NCBI GenBank assembly: GCA_905214195.1
Contig: CAJMLH010000006.1
Location: forward strand, 1-63,686
Reading direction: 5' to 3'
DNA from: an uncultured bacterium
Lineage (GTDB): Bacteria; Bacillota; Clostridia; Peptostreptococcales; Anaerovoracaceae
Length of the DNA: 63,686 nucleotides
Each line of letters starts with the position of its first letter. The stretch's first letter is position 1. Below are positions 54,061 through 63,661 of this stretch, in pieces. The notes beneath the pieces were generated by a model. It had not been told where the DNA came from. It made no database searches and worked only from the letters and a program-made list of their open reading frames with translations. A program made the translations under genes and the position numbers.

Positions 54061-54543
54061 TTATTCTTCCTCCCCATATTCATCTTCAAAAGCGTCTCTT
54101 ATATTCTCAGCCTTATCAACATATAATATTCCATCTAAATGGTCATATTCGTGGCACATAACTCTTGCATCAAAATCCCTGAACTCATATACCTGTTTAT
54201 TTCCTTCAAGATCCAACGCTTCAATCTTGATATAATCAGGTCTTTCTACTTCGCCTATCATTCCCGGAACACTTAGACAACCCTCATCTGCAATCTGGCT
54301 TCCGCTTTTCTCAGTTATAACAGGGTTTATCATATAATATACTCTGCCCGGTTCAGGCTCTGCAACAAAAATTCTCCTCATGATTCCAACCTGAGGACCT
54401 GCTATTCCTACTCCCATATGGTGGCGCATAGTTTCAAGCATATCTGCCATGGTTTCTCTGATTCTGTCTGTTACATCACTTACTTCACGGCATTTTTTTC
54501 TTAAAATTTCATCGCCTTCCGTTACAATATTTCTTAAGGCCAT
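54061..54543 (-). CDS. def: Peptide deformylase
   Basis: This 160-residue metalloenzyme removes the formyl group from new proteins. Motif 1 is GIAGPQVG, motif 2 is DEGCLSVPG with the metal Cys, and motif 3 is CHEYDHLDGILY, where HEYDHL gives HExxH. Length is normal for type 1. It lies 13 bp after priA and 6 bp before fmt. Confidence 0.97.
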   Translation of the reverse strand: MALRNIVTEGDEILRKKCREVSDVTDRIRETMADMLETMRHHMGVGIAGPQVGIMRRIFVAEPEPGRVYYMINPVITEKSGSQIADEGCLSVPGMIGEVERPDYIKIEALDLEGNKQVYEFRDFDARVMCHEYDHLDGILYVDKAENIRDAFEDEYGEEE

Positions 54544-54556
54544 CTTTTACCTCCTG

Positions 54557-56560
54557 TCAATAAGCACTATACGGATTAACATCTATATCCATACTGCATT
54601 TGATTCGTTCGTTTATTAAAATTTTGTTGAATTCTTCAAGATAAAATACAAATTTATTTCTTAATGATTTAGGGCACTTTATCATTATATAAAGTCTTAT
54701 CGAGTCTTTCCCCTTAAAGCTTAAGGAAATCTTCGGTTCCAGTATTTCAACTCTTTCTTCAAGTTTATCCATATATTTTTTACACCTTTTTGAAACCTCA
54801 GATGCAATATTTTCATCTTCTGATGTAAAGTTCACATTTATTATATCTGTAAAAGGTGGATAATCCATGAATTTTCTCAAAGTTATTTCTTTTTCATAAA
54901 ATGTTTCGTAATCATTCAGCATGGCACTCTTTAATGCATAATTATCCGGTTCATATGTCTGAATAATTACTTTGCCACGGCTGTCTCGTCTGCCTGCCCT
55001 GCCGGCCGCCTGTGTCACAAGCTGAAAAGTTCTTTCGGCAGATCTGTAATCGGGAATATTAAGTCCCACATCGGCAGCTATTATCCCCACAAGACCTACT
55101 TTGTCAAAGTCAAGTCCTTTGGCTACAAGCTGAGTACCCACAAGGATGTCTGTCTGTCCTGAGTCGAACTTTTCCAATATTCTGTCCAAATCTTTTCTTG
55201 TTTTTATAGCATCTATATCAAGTCTGTCAACAGAAGCAGATGGAAAGAACTTTTGTGCTGCTTCCATAACCTGCTCAGTTCCTATGCCGAAATGTTTTAT
55301 ATATGAACTTTGACACTCAGGACATTTTGCAGGAACAGGAAATCTTCTGCCGCAATAATGACATATCAAACTTTCCTGAGATTTGTGATAAGTCAAAGAA
55401 ATTCCACATTCCGGGCACTTAATAACATGACCGCATTCTCTGCATGAAACGAAATTGGAGTATCCTCTCCTGTTTTGCAAAAGTATGACTTGTCTGTTAT
55501 TAAAAAGTTCCTCTTTTATCCCCTCATAAAGCGCCCTGCTGAAAACAGTCGTGTTTCCTTCTTTCAGTTCTTCCCGCATGTCGGCTGTTATCACTTCCGG
55601 AAGAGGCGTATTGTTATATCTGTGCTTTAGAGTAAGCAGCCTGTATATTCCCTGACTTACTCTGTAATATGAAACAACAGAAGGCGTGGCACTGCCCAAT
55701 ATCAATACTCCGTTATACTGCCTTAACCGTTTTAATGCAATATCCACCGTATCATATTTAGGAGACATATCCGCCTTGTAGCTAGCCTCCTGTTCCTCAT
55801 CCATAATTATGAGTCCTATATCCTTTAGAGGCGCAAATACAGCCATCCTGACCCCTATTACGATTTTAGCCTTACTCTCTTTGATTCTTCTCCATTCGTC
55901 GTGTCTTTCTCTTTGAGTAAGTTTACTGTGTAAAACTGCTATGATTTCTTTGCCGAATCTTCCGACGAAGGTCTCAATCATCTGTTTGGTCAAGGATATT
56001 TCAGGTACAAGCATTATGGCTGTTTTTCCTATGGAAACAGCCTTTTCTATAGCTTGCATGTATACTTCCGTCTTTCCGCTGGCCGTAACTCCGTGAAGAA
56101 GAAAATTAGTCTGCTCTCCAATTTCAAGAGCCTTTTTTATTTCTCCTGCGGCATATTCCTGCTCGTCGGTCAGCTTCTTTGGTCTTTCACATATTCCTCC
56201 AAGCGACTTGTAAGGTTCCTTTTCTTTACCGGGTTTGGCTGCTTTTCCCGGCGGAATAAAACACCTGAATGCGTCATAATATTTTATTCCGTACCTTTGC
56301 TTCATCCATAATGCGGTCTTAACCATCTCCTCCGAAAGAAATCCTCTTTCAGCCACATTGATTACATCCTTTATCTTGTCTTTCTCACATTGGGTAGATT
56401 GGCTTATCTTGCAAACTATACCTTTCTTTTCCTTATCACTCTTGCCGAAAGGAACCAGAACCAAATCGCCCGGCGACAGAATTTCATCTGAAGCATAGGT
56501 AAAAAGTACATCTGTATATTTACTTTTGTTTTCTAATGCAATATCAGCGTAAATCATCAA
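54557..56560 (-). CDS. priA: Primosomal helicase PriA
   Basis: This 667-residue superfamily 2 helicase restarts stalled replication forks. It has a DNA-binding N-terminal domain, Walker A HGVTASGKTEVYMQ, DEEQEASYK, GSATPS, and four Cys pairs for two zinc ions (CRECG, CPECG, CHYCG, CPECQ). Helicase motif VI is in AAGRAGRRDS. It is shorter than most PriA (~730-800), mainly in the N-terminal part. No catalytic motif is missing. It begins 6 bp after asnA. Confidence 0.96.
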   Translation of the reverse strand: MMIYADIALENKSKYTDVLFTYASDEILSPGDLVLVPFGKSDKEKKGIVCKISQSTQCEKDKIKDVINVAERGFLSEEMVKTALWMKQRYGIKYYDAFRCFIPPGKAAKPGKEKEPYKSLGGICERPKKLTDEQEYAAGEIKKALEIGEQTNFLLHGVTASGKTEVYMQAIEKAVSIGKTAIMLVPEISLTKQMIETFVGRFGKEIIAVLHSKLTQRERHDEWRRIKESKAKIVIGVRMAVFAPLKDIGLIIMDEEQEASYKADMSPKYDTVDIALKRLRQYNGVLILGSATPSVVSYYRVSQGIYRLLTLKHRYNNTPLPEVITADMREELKEGNTTVFSRALYEGIKEELFNNRQVILLQNRRGYSNFVSCRECGHVIKCPECGISLTYHKSQESLICHYCGRRFPVPAKCPECQSSYIKHFGIGTEQVMEAAQKFFPSASVDRLDIDAIKTRKDLDRILEKFDSGQTDILVGTQLVAKGLDFDKVGLVGIIAADVGLNIPDYRSAERTFQLVTQAAGRAGRRDSRGKVIIQTYEPDNYALKSAMLNDYETFYEKEITLRKFMDYPPFTDIINVNFTSEDENIASEVSKRCKKYMDKLEERVEILEPKISLSFKGKDSIRLYIMIKCPKSLRNKFVFYLEEFNKILINERIKCSMDIDVNPYSAY

Positions 56561-56566
56561 TATACC

Positions 56567-57586
56567 TTAAAGCAGGTGTATGTTGTGGGCATCACATATT
56601 TTTATCATTTCTTCAGGCCATACCGAGCACTGAACCTCGCCTATATGCGCCTTTCTCAGAAAATACATACAAAGTCTGCTCTGTCCTATGCCGCCTCCTA
56701 TGGTGTACGGCAGTCTGTCTTCCAATACGGCTTTCTGGAAATCCATTTCCGCTCTGTCTTCGCAGCCCTCTGCCTTAAGTTGTCTTGCCATAGCTTCTGC
56801 GTCTACTCTTATACCCATGGAGGAAATTTCAAACGCTCTGTCCAAAACTTCATTCCACAGTATTATATCTCCGTTCAGTTCCCAATCGTCATAGTCCGGC
56901 GACCGTCCGTCATGCTTTTCTCCGGATGCCAGCCTGCCCCCTATCTTCATGATAAAAACTGCACCGTGTTCTTTTGTTATCGCATCTTCTCTCTGCTTTG
57001 GAGTCATATCAGGATACATGTCCTCAAGCTCTTGCGTAGTGACGAAAAATATCTCGTTCGGAATTTCCGTTTGAATATCTCTGTATAATCTGTTTACATA
57101 ATCGCCAAGATTCTTAACTGCATTGTATATAGTTGTTACAGTCTCCCTCAGATATTCCTCTGTACGCTGTTCTCTTGTAATGACTTTTTCCCAATCCCAC
57201 TGGTCTACATATACCGAATGAAGATTATCTAAATCTTCGTCTCTTCTTATGGCATTCATGTCGGTGTATATTCCGTGTCCCGGCTTTATATTGTATTTGC
57301 CCAGAGCCATTCTCTTCCACTTGGCAAGGGATTGAACTATCTCCACTTCCAGGTCGTCTATATCTTTTAGAGTAAAGGTAACCCTTCTTTCAAAACCGTT
57401 AAGGTTATCGTTAAGGCCTGTCTTTGGGTCTACAAACAAAGGCGCCGATACTCGTCTCAAATTAAGACCGTAGGCAAGCTCCTGCTGAAAGTAATCTTTT
57501 ATTTTTTTAATTGCCCTCTGACTTTCCATCAAATCTATAAGTGGGTCATAATTCTCCGGTAAAATCAAATTTGACATTTTTGTCAT
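56567..57586 (-). CDS. asnA: Aspartate-ammonia ligase
   Basis: This 339-residue ATP-dependent asparagine synthetase of the class II tRNA-synthetase fold uses ammonia. It begins LILPENYDPLIDL and has VDPKTGLNDNLNG, the block SVYVDQWDWEKVI, and the C-terminal GGGIGQSRLCMYFL motif 3. GGAGG precedes the ATG. It lies between queH and priA, 11 bp from queH and 6 bp from priA, and is probably the second gene of the operon. This position is not the ancestral order and may be clade specific. Confidence 0.96.
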   Translation of the reverse strand: MTKMSNLILPENYDPLIDLMESQRAIKKIKDYFQQELAYGLNLRRVSAPLFVDPKTGLNDNLNGFERRVTFTLKDIDDLEVEIVQSLAKWKRMALGKYNIKPGHGIYTDMNAIRRDEDLDNLHSVYVDQWDWEKVITREQRTEEYLRETVTTIYNAVKNLGDYVNRLYRDIQTEIPNEIFFVTTQELEDMYPDMTPKQREDAITKEHGAVFIMKIGGRLASGEKHDGRSPDYDDWELNGDIILWNEVLDRAFEISSMGIRVDAEAMARQLKAEGCEDRAEMDFQKAVLEDRLPYTIGGGIGQSRLCMYFLRKAHIGEVQCSVWPEEMIKICDAHNIHLL

Positions 57587-57597
57587 TTTGGTTCCTC

Positions 57598-58257
57598 CTA
57601 TTTGTTTATTTTTGAAAACTCACATCCGCAATAATTCTGTCTGTAAAGTTCATATTCTTTTGACATCTGTATACTTCTCTGAAAACCTGCTTTTTTCTTG
57701 AAGTCCATATCTAAAAATTCCAAATGATATTTATTTGCAAGTTCACATCCTATCGCAGAAACAAGGTTGTAATTCTTGTGGGGACTCACTGTAAGAGTAG
57801 TTCCGAAGATATTGTTTTCTGTCCTTAAAGCTGCCTGGGCGGTTCTTTCCAACCTGAGCCTGAAACACTCCGTGCATCTTGCCCCTCCCTCAGGTTCATT
57901 CTCAAGCCCCAAAGCTACATTGTAAAACTCCTCTGTAAGATATTCTCCCTCTATGAATTCTATCTTGTCTTCCTGAGGCAAAGTCCTGTTATACATCTGT
58001 ATAAACTTTATTTGTGCGGCCTTACGCTTTTCATATTCCTCCCTGTCTGTTATATTGGGATTATAAAAAAATACCGTTATTTTATATGTATCTCTAAGCC
58101 TTTCTATGCAAGCAGTACTGCACGGTCCGCAACAGGAATGAAGCAACAGGTTGTTTTTAGTTACCCTTACTTCTGCTCCTCCATCTATAAAGTTCTGCGT
58201 CTTTACTTCGTCCTTTCTCTCCTGCCTGTAAGGCTGCATTTTTTTGCACATGTTCAT
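57598..58257 (-). CDS. queH: Epoxyqueuosine reductase QueH
   Basis: This 219-residue iron-sulfur enzyme makes the last reduction to queuosine and replaces QueG in many anaerobes. The conserved motifs are HSCCGPCSTACIERL, the GARCTECFRLRL block, and the late YCGCEFS, supplying the [4Fe-4S] and redox cysteines. The N-terminal ~35 residues are an extension of uncertain use. The ATG at 58257 has GGAG five bases before it. With queA and tgt, the window covers three late steps of queuosine formation. Confidence 0.93.
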   Translation of the reverse strand: MNMCKKMQPYRQERKDEVKTQNFIDGGAEVRVTKNNLLLHSCCGPCSTACIERLRDTYKITVFFYNPNITDREEYEKRKAAQIKFIQMYNRTLPQEDKIEFIEGEYLTEEFYNVALGLENEPEGGARCTECFRLRLERTAQAALRTENNIFGTTLTVSPHKNYNLVSAIGCELANKYHLEFLDMDFKKKAGFQRSIQMSKEYELYRQNYCGCEFSKINK

Positions 58258-58307
58258 ATTTTCTCCGATTGCGGCTTGTTTTTAAAAAGCCTATTTGATA
58301 ATATATT

Positions 58308-58316
58308 ATTATAGCA
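58308..58316 (-). promoter_or_regulatory. Extended -10 promoter of the queH-to-rpe operon
   Basis: On the minus strand TGCTATAAT (TG-N-TATAAT; TATAAT at 58308-58313) lies ~50 bp before the queH start. No convincing -35 is present. Confidence 0.5.
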
Positions 58317-58350
58317 TATAAACATGATGATTTAAAGGATTTCGACCTAT

Positions 58351-59280
58351 ATGAACAAAATTTTTAATGACAAAATACCCTCATGGTTTGGCGAAAAACG
58401 GTTTTACCCTGCCGACCTGTGGTTAAAGAAGTATTTCGGTGAAAAAACAATAAAACTGGCAATAGACGGAGGGTTTACATGTCCCAACAGAGACGGCACC
58501 AAAGGCTATGGAGGATGCACTTTCTGCTCAGATTCCGGTTCAGGTGAATTTGCCTCAACAATATCAGAGCAAATAACTCTTCTTTCAAAAAAATGGCCTA
58601 AAGCCAAATATCTCGCATATTTTCAAAATCACACAAACACATATGCCCCCGCAGAAATTCTCAGAGAAAAATACTTAAATGCACTAAGCAATCCCAAAAT
58701 AGAGGGCCTCGTCATCGGCACAAGACCTGATTGTTTATCCAATGAAGTCCTCGATCTCCTATCGGAAATAAACCGCAATCACTTCTTATGGTTGGAACTG
58801 GGTTTGCAGACAATTCACAAAAATACATCTTCTGAGCTTAACATTTGCTATGATTTGTCAATATTTGATGAAGCGTGCAAAAATTTACAAGAGCGCAATA
58901 TCAAATATGTAGTTCACTTGATACTGGGTCTGCCGGGAGAAAATCTTGATATGATGCTTGAATCAGTCAAATATATTTCGCAAAAACCCGGTCTTTTCGG
59001 TATAAAGCTGCATCTTTTAAATATAGTAAAAGGCTCTGCAATGGAAAAAACTCACAAAGATTATCAACCCTTTGATTCTATAGATTCCTATGTGGACACT
59101 GTCTGCCGCTGTCTTGAGATAATTCCCCCTCAAGTAACCATACACAGGCTTACAGGCGACGCACCACGCTCAATTTTAATAAATCCGCCTTGGAGCTTCA
59201 ATAAACGCACCATCTTAAATCGTATAGATGAACAGCTAAATCTCAGAGACACTTGGCAAGGAAAAAAATTCAGCAAATAA
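58351..59280 (+). CDS. TIGR01212-type radical SAM protein
   Basis: This 309-residue radical SAM enzyme is of the YhcC/YtqA type. The N-terminus is followed by a cysteine motif in FTCPNRDGTKGYGGCTFC. Later blocks are GTRPDCLS, WLELGLQT, HLILGLPGE and HRLTGDAPR. Its target is not established, and a tRNA or protein modification is likely. It is divergent from queH across a 90-bp region with promoters both ways. The gene ends just before a 19-bp-armed terminator. Confidence 0.9.
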   Translation: MNKIFNDKIPSWFGEKRFYPADLWLKKYFGEKTIKLAIDGGFTCPNRDGTKGYGGCTFCSDSGSGEFASTISEQITLLSKKWPKAKYLAYFQNHTNTYAPAEILREKYLNALSNPKIEGLVIGTRPDCLSNEVLDLLSEINRNHFLWLELGLQTIHKNTSSELNICYDLSIFDEACKNLQERNIKYVVHLILGLPGENLDMMLESVKYISQKPGLFGIKLHLLNIVKGSAMEKTHKDYQPFDSIDSYVDTVCRCLEIIPPQVTIHRLTGDAPRSILINPPWSFNKRTILNRIDEQLNLRDTWQGKKFSK

Positions 59281-59297
59281 ACGACCGAACATCTAAA

Positions 59298-59340
59298 AAA
59301 TCCCTCTCTTATCCTATTTGATAGGATAAGAGAGGGATTT
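59298..59340. terminator. Very strong bidirectional terminator
   Basis: AAATCCCTCTCTTATCCTA and its exact complement are 19-bp arms around a 5-nt loop, with A and T tracts on both flanks. It separates the radical SAM gene from the convergent MgtC-like gene. Confidence 0.92.
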
Positions 59341-59352
59341 AATAACTTTATA

Positions 59353-60054
59353 TCAGCTTATTTCTTCAATATAATGCACATGCTCCAATTTCAAAAGTTC
59401 ATCCATCACATCTGCATGATTTTTTCTTTTAAGCATATCGAACTCTACTCTTAAGGCAATGTCGCCATCAAATATAGTATCATCTCTTCGTCTTTCCAGC
59501 GAAATTATTATATATCCGGTGTCTTTGAGAAAGGAAATAAACGGTTCAATTCCTTTCTTTTCGATTTCCACATAAAGTTCTACAGTTCTTGTATGATTCT
59601 CAACATATCGAGCCATGTAATTCATGTAATATGTGGTCAGGAATACAAGCACAAAGCAAATAATACCTGCCCATATAAAACCTGCTCCAACTGCCATTCC
59701 CATAGTAGCGGTTACCCATAAACCGGCAGCCGTAGTCAATCCTTTAACCTGCTTTCTTTCCGTTACAATTATAGTACCTGCTCCCAAAAATCCTATGCCA
59801 CAAAGAATCTGAGCCGGAATTCTTCCTATATCAGACTGTGAACCGCCAATTTCAGCAAGATACAGCCCAATTAGAGTAGCCAACGCAGATCCAAGGCATA
59901 CAAGTGCGAATGTTCTTATTCCTGCGGCATATCTCTTATGTGCCCTTTCCATTCCTACAAAGCTTCCAAGAATCGTAGCTATAACCAATCTTAAAGCTAC
60001 AGATGAAGGCGTCAACTCTTCAAAAAATGTCTGTATCTGTTCAAAAATTCCCAA
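59353..60054 (-). CDS. MgtC/SapB family membrane protein
   Basis: This is a 233-residue protein with five membrane segments and the MgtC signatures GSFVGMERAH and IPAQILCGIGFLGAGTII. The latter is followed by GLTTAAGLWVTATMGMAVG and a C-terminal soluble ACT-like domain (~150-233). MgtC proteins act in low-magnesium adaptation and modulate ATPase activity, and virulence roles are known in other bacteria. This copy has no visible partner. It lies ~50 bp downstream of the wall hydrolase on the same strand. Confidence 0.88.
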   Translation of the reverse strand: MGIFEQIQTFFEELTPSSVALRLVIATILGSFVGMERAHKRYAAGIRTFALVCLGSALATLIGLYLAEIGGSQSDIGRIPAQILCGIGFLGAGTIIVTERKQVKGLTTAAGLWVTATMGMAVGAGFIWAGIICFVLVFLTTYYMNYMARYVENHTRTVELYVEIEKKGIEPFISFLKDTGYIIISLERRRDDTIFDGDIALRVEFDMLKRKNHADVMDELLKLEHVHYIEEIS

Positions 60055-60105
60055 TATTCAATCCTTCCCCCCTTAAGATAAGCTAAACTCAAATTGCCGA
60101 ACAAA

Positions 60106-62460
60106 TCAAATTATCGAATCAATCATATTATCGCTGATCAATATCGGTCCTCCCAAGACTGCCGCTCTTTCAACTTTATTTTTGCTCACATAGTTTTCGG
60201 CATGCTTGGTATTTTCAGAGTTTACCAACAAAAGTGGCCCTTCTAAGGAAAGGGCAAGCGAACCGCCTGAGAGTCCATCAGCAAAAGTTTCTCCAAATGC
60301 AAGTACCGCTTTTTTACTTCCGTTGAAAAATCTATCTGCTATTGCAGCAGATGTAGCATATCTGTCACGGCCTGATATGCGCTCTGTTTTTCCCATAGTT
60401 TTGACAGTGTTCTCTATCTCTTTGGAAACAGCTCCCTCTCCGCCTATTATATAATAAACATTAAATCCTGCATTTTTTATATATTGCTTTTGTGAAGCAC
60501 TCAAATCCTTGCCTACAAATAATACAGGTTTTCCTACTGCAGATACCGACAGCCCGTCAGCAAATTCTTCACCTGAACAAACCATAATTTCTTTGCTTGT
60601 GGTTCCTGCCTCTTTAAGTATATTTATATTAGTTTCATAGCGATTGCTTCCGCCAAGTCTCTTTACAGTGTGTCCGCTTAGCATAGCCTCAAATTCCGAT
60701 GAAACTGCACCGGTTCCCCCTAAAATATAAACAGTTCCGCCCGGTTTGAGATTTGCAGCAATATAATTTTTAATTTTATTCATGCTTGAAGCATATTCAC
60801 CTACAAGAAGTATCGGGGCTTTTTTTGTTGCTGCAAGATAAGTTCCCGACAATGCATCGGCATAATCATTTCCTGATGCTACGATAATATTATCAAACTT
60901 AGAAAGTTTCTCATTTTTCTTATATGCATCGGCAACTTTCATAGATGTGTCGTATCTATCGCTTCCGTATATGCGAACAGTTGTACTATTTCCGAAAAAG
61001 TCGTCATAATTGCTTTCGTTAGGCAATTTACATGCAGATACCGGCATATTTTTATAAACAGGTATGTAAAAAGTTATATGCTCACTTGAGCTGTAACCTG
61101 CCTGCAAATTATTTGCCTCACTGGCAGCACCGCCGATATTGGTCATATACTGATGCGTAGCCACATTATTCATTCCATTGAGAACATTAAATTTTTTCAG
61201 ATAAAGAGTGTTCTGATTGTTCTTAATATAATTCTTCGCATAATATGACGCTCCGCCAAGAATCGATTCTATATGAGTATCCCAGCCCTGCTGTTTAGCA
61301 TACAAAAGTCCGTATCTAACGGCATCATAATCTCCAAAAGCATAAGCACGAACATTGAAGTAGTTATAATACCCCTCAAATCCGCTTACTGTACCGGATA
61401 TACTTCCGCCTATTCCGTTTCTTCCCTGCTCTACAAGTATCATTGAAGCTAATACATAAGGATTAGCTCCCGACTGTTTGCCGGCATATATCAATGCGTC
61501 AGAATATGTATCATAACCGGCTTCCGGGAATTTATTTGCAAGAAAAGTTCCTGCAACCAACTTCTGCAATCCTTCCTTATTCTGAGTTTGAGAATCATAA
61601 GAATGAGTCATGAACTGAAAAACTCCATTCTTGGTGAGAAAATTTCTCGGATCCATGTAATACTCTATGATTCCTTTGGAAGCAGCTATCCATCCGCCGC
61701 TGTCAAACTCTATATACTGTCCGGAGGAGTTAAATGCCCCCGGCTCTTTTGACTTCCATGAATCATCAGCGCTCTTATGTACAAGATTTATACCGATTTT
61801 GCTTTCTTTTGCAATTACATCAGACCAGTTCAAACCTGTATGCTGAGCCTTAAAAACCCATCCTCGATTAGCTGCATACAAATTTCTCAAGTACGGCTTA
61901 TAACTTTCAGGAAACCCCTGTGCCGTAAGTGCCGCTTCAAATTCTTCGTCATAAACATAATCTATATTTTGATCAATTACGATATAACCGGAACTTACAT
62001 ACCCTGTAATGCCGTTGTAGCTTATTTTATACCATGAGCCGACTTGATCTGTAATTTCAACAACAGTCTTGTTCTCCAACACATATATCGACGGATACTC
62101 GGTTCCGGGTCCCGTTCTCACATTTAATCCTGCCGAACTGTTAACCGTGCCTGTCTTAGGTTTCGTTTCTTCCTTAAAATTCAAATAACTTGAATTTACA
62201 TATCCTTCCTTGCCGTTATATGATACCTTAGACCAGCTGCCGCCCTTTTCTATAACTGTAACTTCCGCATTATCCGGAATTGTAAGTACAACATCATAGT
62301 TCGTTCCCGGTCCCATTCTCATATTCAAACCTATTGAACTGTTGACTGTAGCCATAACAGCCGCAAAGGCTTTATCCGCCGTAAAAATTACAGCCGCTAA
62401 AGCCAATGTCATAATTAAAACTATCGTTAATAAATTTTTCTTTATTGTTCTTAAATCCAT
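60106..62460 (-). CDS. Secreted N-acetylglucosaminidase with SH3b and CWB2 domains
   Basis: This 784-residue exported wall hydrolase has a signal peptide at 1-33. Two SH3b domains lie at ~37-97 and ~104-165, each with the LN-R-GPGT-Y pattern. A glucosaminidase domain (~200-400) contains NVRAYAFGDYDAV. Three CWB2 repeats (495-784) begin RIYGSDRYDTS, KRLGGSNRYETN and RISGRDRYATS, and anchor the protein to the wall through teichoic-type polymers in Clostridia. The start is the ATG at 62460 with GGGAG upstream. A TTG four codons earlier is not favoured. The likely role is cell separation or turnover. CWB2 supports the class Clostridia assignment. Confidence 0.92.
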   Translation of the reverse strand: MDLRTIKKNLLTIVLIMTLALAAVIFTADKAFAAVMATVNSSIGLNMRMGPGTNYDVVLTIPDNAEVTVIEKGGSWSKVSYNGKEGYVNSSYLNFKEETKPKTGTVNSSAGLNVRTGPGTEYPSIYVLENKTVVEITDQVGSWYKISYNGITGYVSSGYIVIDQNIDYVYDEEFEAALTAQGFPESYKPYLRNLYAANRGWVFKAQHTGLNWSDVIAKESKIGINLVHKSADDSWKSKEPGAFNSSGQYIEFDSGGWIAASKGIIEYYMDPRNFLTKNGVFQFMTHSYDSQTQNKEGLQKLVAGTFLANKFPEAGYDTYSDALIYAGKQSGANPYVLASMILVEQGRNGIGGSISGTVSGFEGYYNYFNVRAYAFGDYDAVRYGLLYAKQQGWDTHIESILGGASYYAKNYIKNNQNTLYLKKFNVLNGMNNVATHQYMTNIGGAASEANNLQAGYSSSEHITFYIPVYKNMPVSACKLPNESNYDDFFGNSTTVRIYGSDRYDTSMKVADAYKKNEKLSKFDNIIVASGNDYADALSGTYLAATKKAPILLVGEYASSMNKIKNYIAANLKPGGTVYILGGTGAVSSEFEAMLSGHTVKRLGGSNRYETNINILKEAGTTSKEIMVCSGEEFADGLSVSAVGKPVLFVGKDLSASQKQYIKNAGFNVYYIIGGEGAVSKEIENTVKTMGKTERISGRDRYATSAAIADRFFNGSKKAVLAFGETFADGLSGGSLALSLEGPLLLVNSENTKHAENYVSKNKVERAAVLGGPILISDNMIDSII

Positions 62461-62487
62461 ACTTTCTCCCAAACCGACAGCAGATAG

Positions 62488-63069
62488 TTACTTCTCACAA
62501 AATCTGCCGTCATTATAATGTTTTCTGCAAAGAGATACATACATATCATTGCCGCCTATTACTACCTGTTCTCCTTGTTTTACAACTCTTCCGTCTATTA
62601 CACGGGCAACCATGGTAGCCTTTCTTCCGCACCAGCAAATAGTCTTTATCTCTTCTATCTTGTCAGCATAAACCAACATATAATAAGAACCTTCAAACAA
62701 TTCGTTTCTAAAGTCGTTTTTAAGTCCATATGCCAATACAGGAACATCACAGCTGTCTACTATTTCAACCAATTCCTGAACATGGTGTTTCTTCAAAAAT
62801 TGACATTCATCAATCAAAACGCAATCGATTTTTCTTTTTTCATTTTCTCTTATGAACAACTCCAAAATATTAGTATCATCATTTACTACAAGAGCTTCTC
62901 TCTGAATACCTATTCTTGAAGTGATAACTCCGACTCCGTACCTGTCATCCACAGACGGAATCAAAGCAAGCACATGCTTTCCTCTCTCCTCGTAATTATA
63001 TGCAACCTTAATCAATTCTATTGATTTTCCGGCATTCATTGTACTGTATCTGTAATATAGCTGAGCCAT
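62488..63069 (-). CDS. tdk: Thymidine kinase (type II)
   Basis: This 193-residue enzyme phosphorylates thymidine. It starts AQLYYRYSTMNAGKSIELI, a P-loop with the unusual MNAGKS, and has CVLIDECQFL, the lasso/active-site region AYGLKNDFRNELFEGS, and four zinc cysteines including CWCGRKA. The C-terminal Cys (GRFCEK) completes the site. It is 27 bp upstream of the wall hydrolase on the same strand. It has a normal length. Confidence 0.95.
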   Translation of the reverse strand: MAQLYYRYSTMNAGKSIELIKVAYNYEERGKHVLALIPSVDDRYGVGVITSRIGIQREALVVNDDTNILELFIRENEKRKIDCVLIDECQFLKKHHVQELVEIVDSCDVPVLAYGLKNDFRNELFEGSYYMLVYADKIEEIKTICWCGRKATMVARVIDGRVVKQGEQVVIGGNDMYVSLCRKHYNDGRFCEK

Positions 63070-63254
63070 CTCTTCCTCCCTAAAATTTATACAAATATAT
63101 TTTACGATAAAACACTCTCAAAATCAATAATTATCGACATCAGAAACAGATTCCAAATAAATGTAAACCTTTGCGTTTACAAATTAAAAAGGTGTTTAAA
63201 ATACTCAAGTTTTATGGTATCCTTTTGTTTATAACGAAAGGAAAGGATGTATAT

Positions 63255-63590
63255 ATGGAAAGTATATTTATAATAATTCTCAAATGCCTGCTCCTTGGCA
63301 TAATATGGACTGCATTGCTTATGCCTGTTTTATTCAACCGAGGTGGCTGGCTAAAGTATGTAATTACGGTTGTGGTAGTTGCACTTACATGTTTCCTGCT
63401 TAGAGCTTGGGCGCCTGTAATAAACAAAATGACAGTAATTGCTTTAATAACTCTTGTAATATCATGGATAACATCTATGGCAGTATTCGAGAAAGAGTCC
63501 AAGGTTAAATCAAAGGTAATTTCTTTCGCCTGCATAATGTCAGCCGCAGCTTACCTTGTATCCGGCTGGGTATCATTTACGATACTGTAA
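63255..63590 (+). CDS. Small four-helix membrane protein
   Basis: This 111-residue protein has four hydrophobic segments (~3-22, ~30-48, ~56-72, ~86-108). I recognise no family. It is not part of a visible operon. The start is the ATG at 63255 with AAAGGA seven bases upstream. An in-frame TTG at 63171 would add 28 residues of ordinary sequence and is unlikely. Its function is unknown. Confidence 0.7.
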   Translation: MESIFIIILKCLLLGIIWTALLMPVLFNRGGWLKYVITVVVVALTCFLLRAWAPVINKMTVIALITLVISWITSMAVFEKESKVKSKVISFACIMSAAAYLVSGWVSFTIL

Positions 63591-63661
63591 CTTTTTATAT
63601 TTCAATAATAAGCCAAAATCATATATCCCCTTTAGGCCTATAGGACAAAAAGAGTTGGTGG

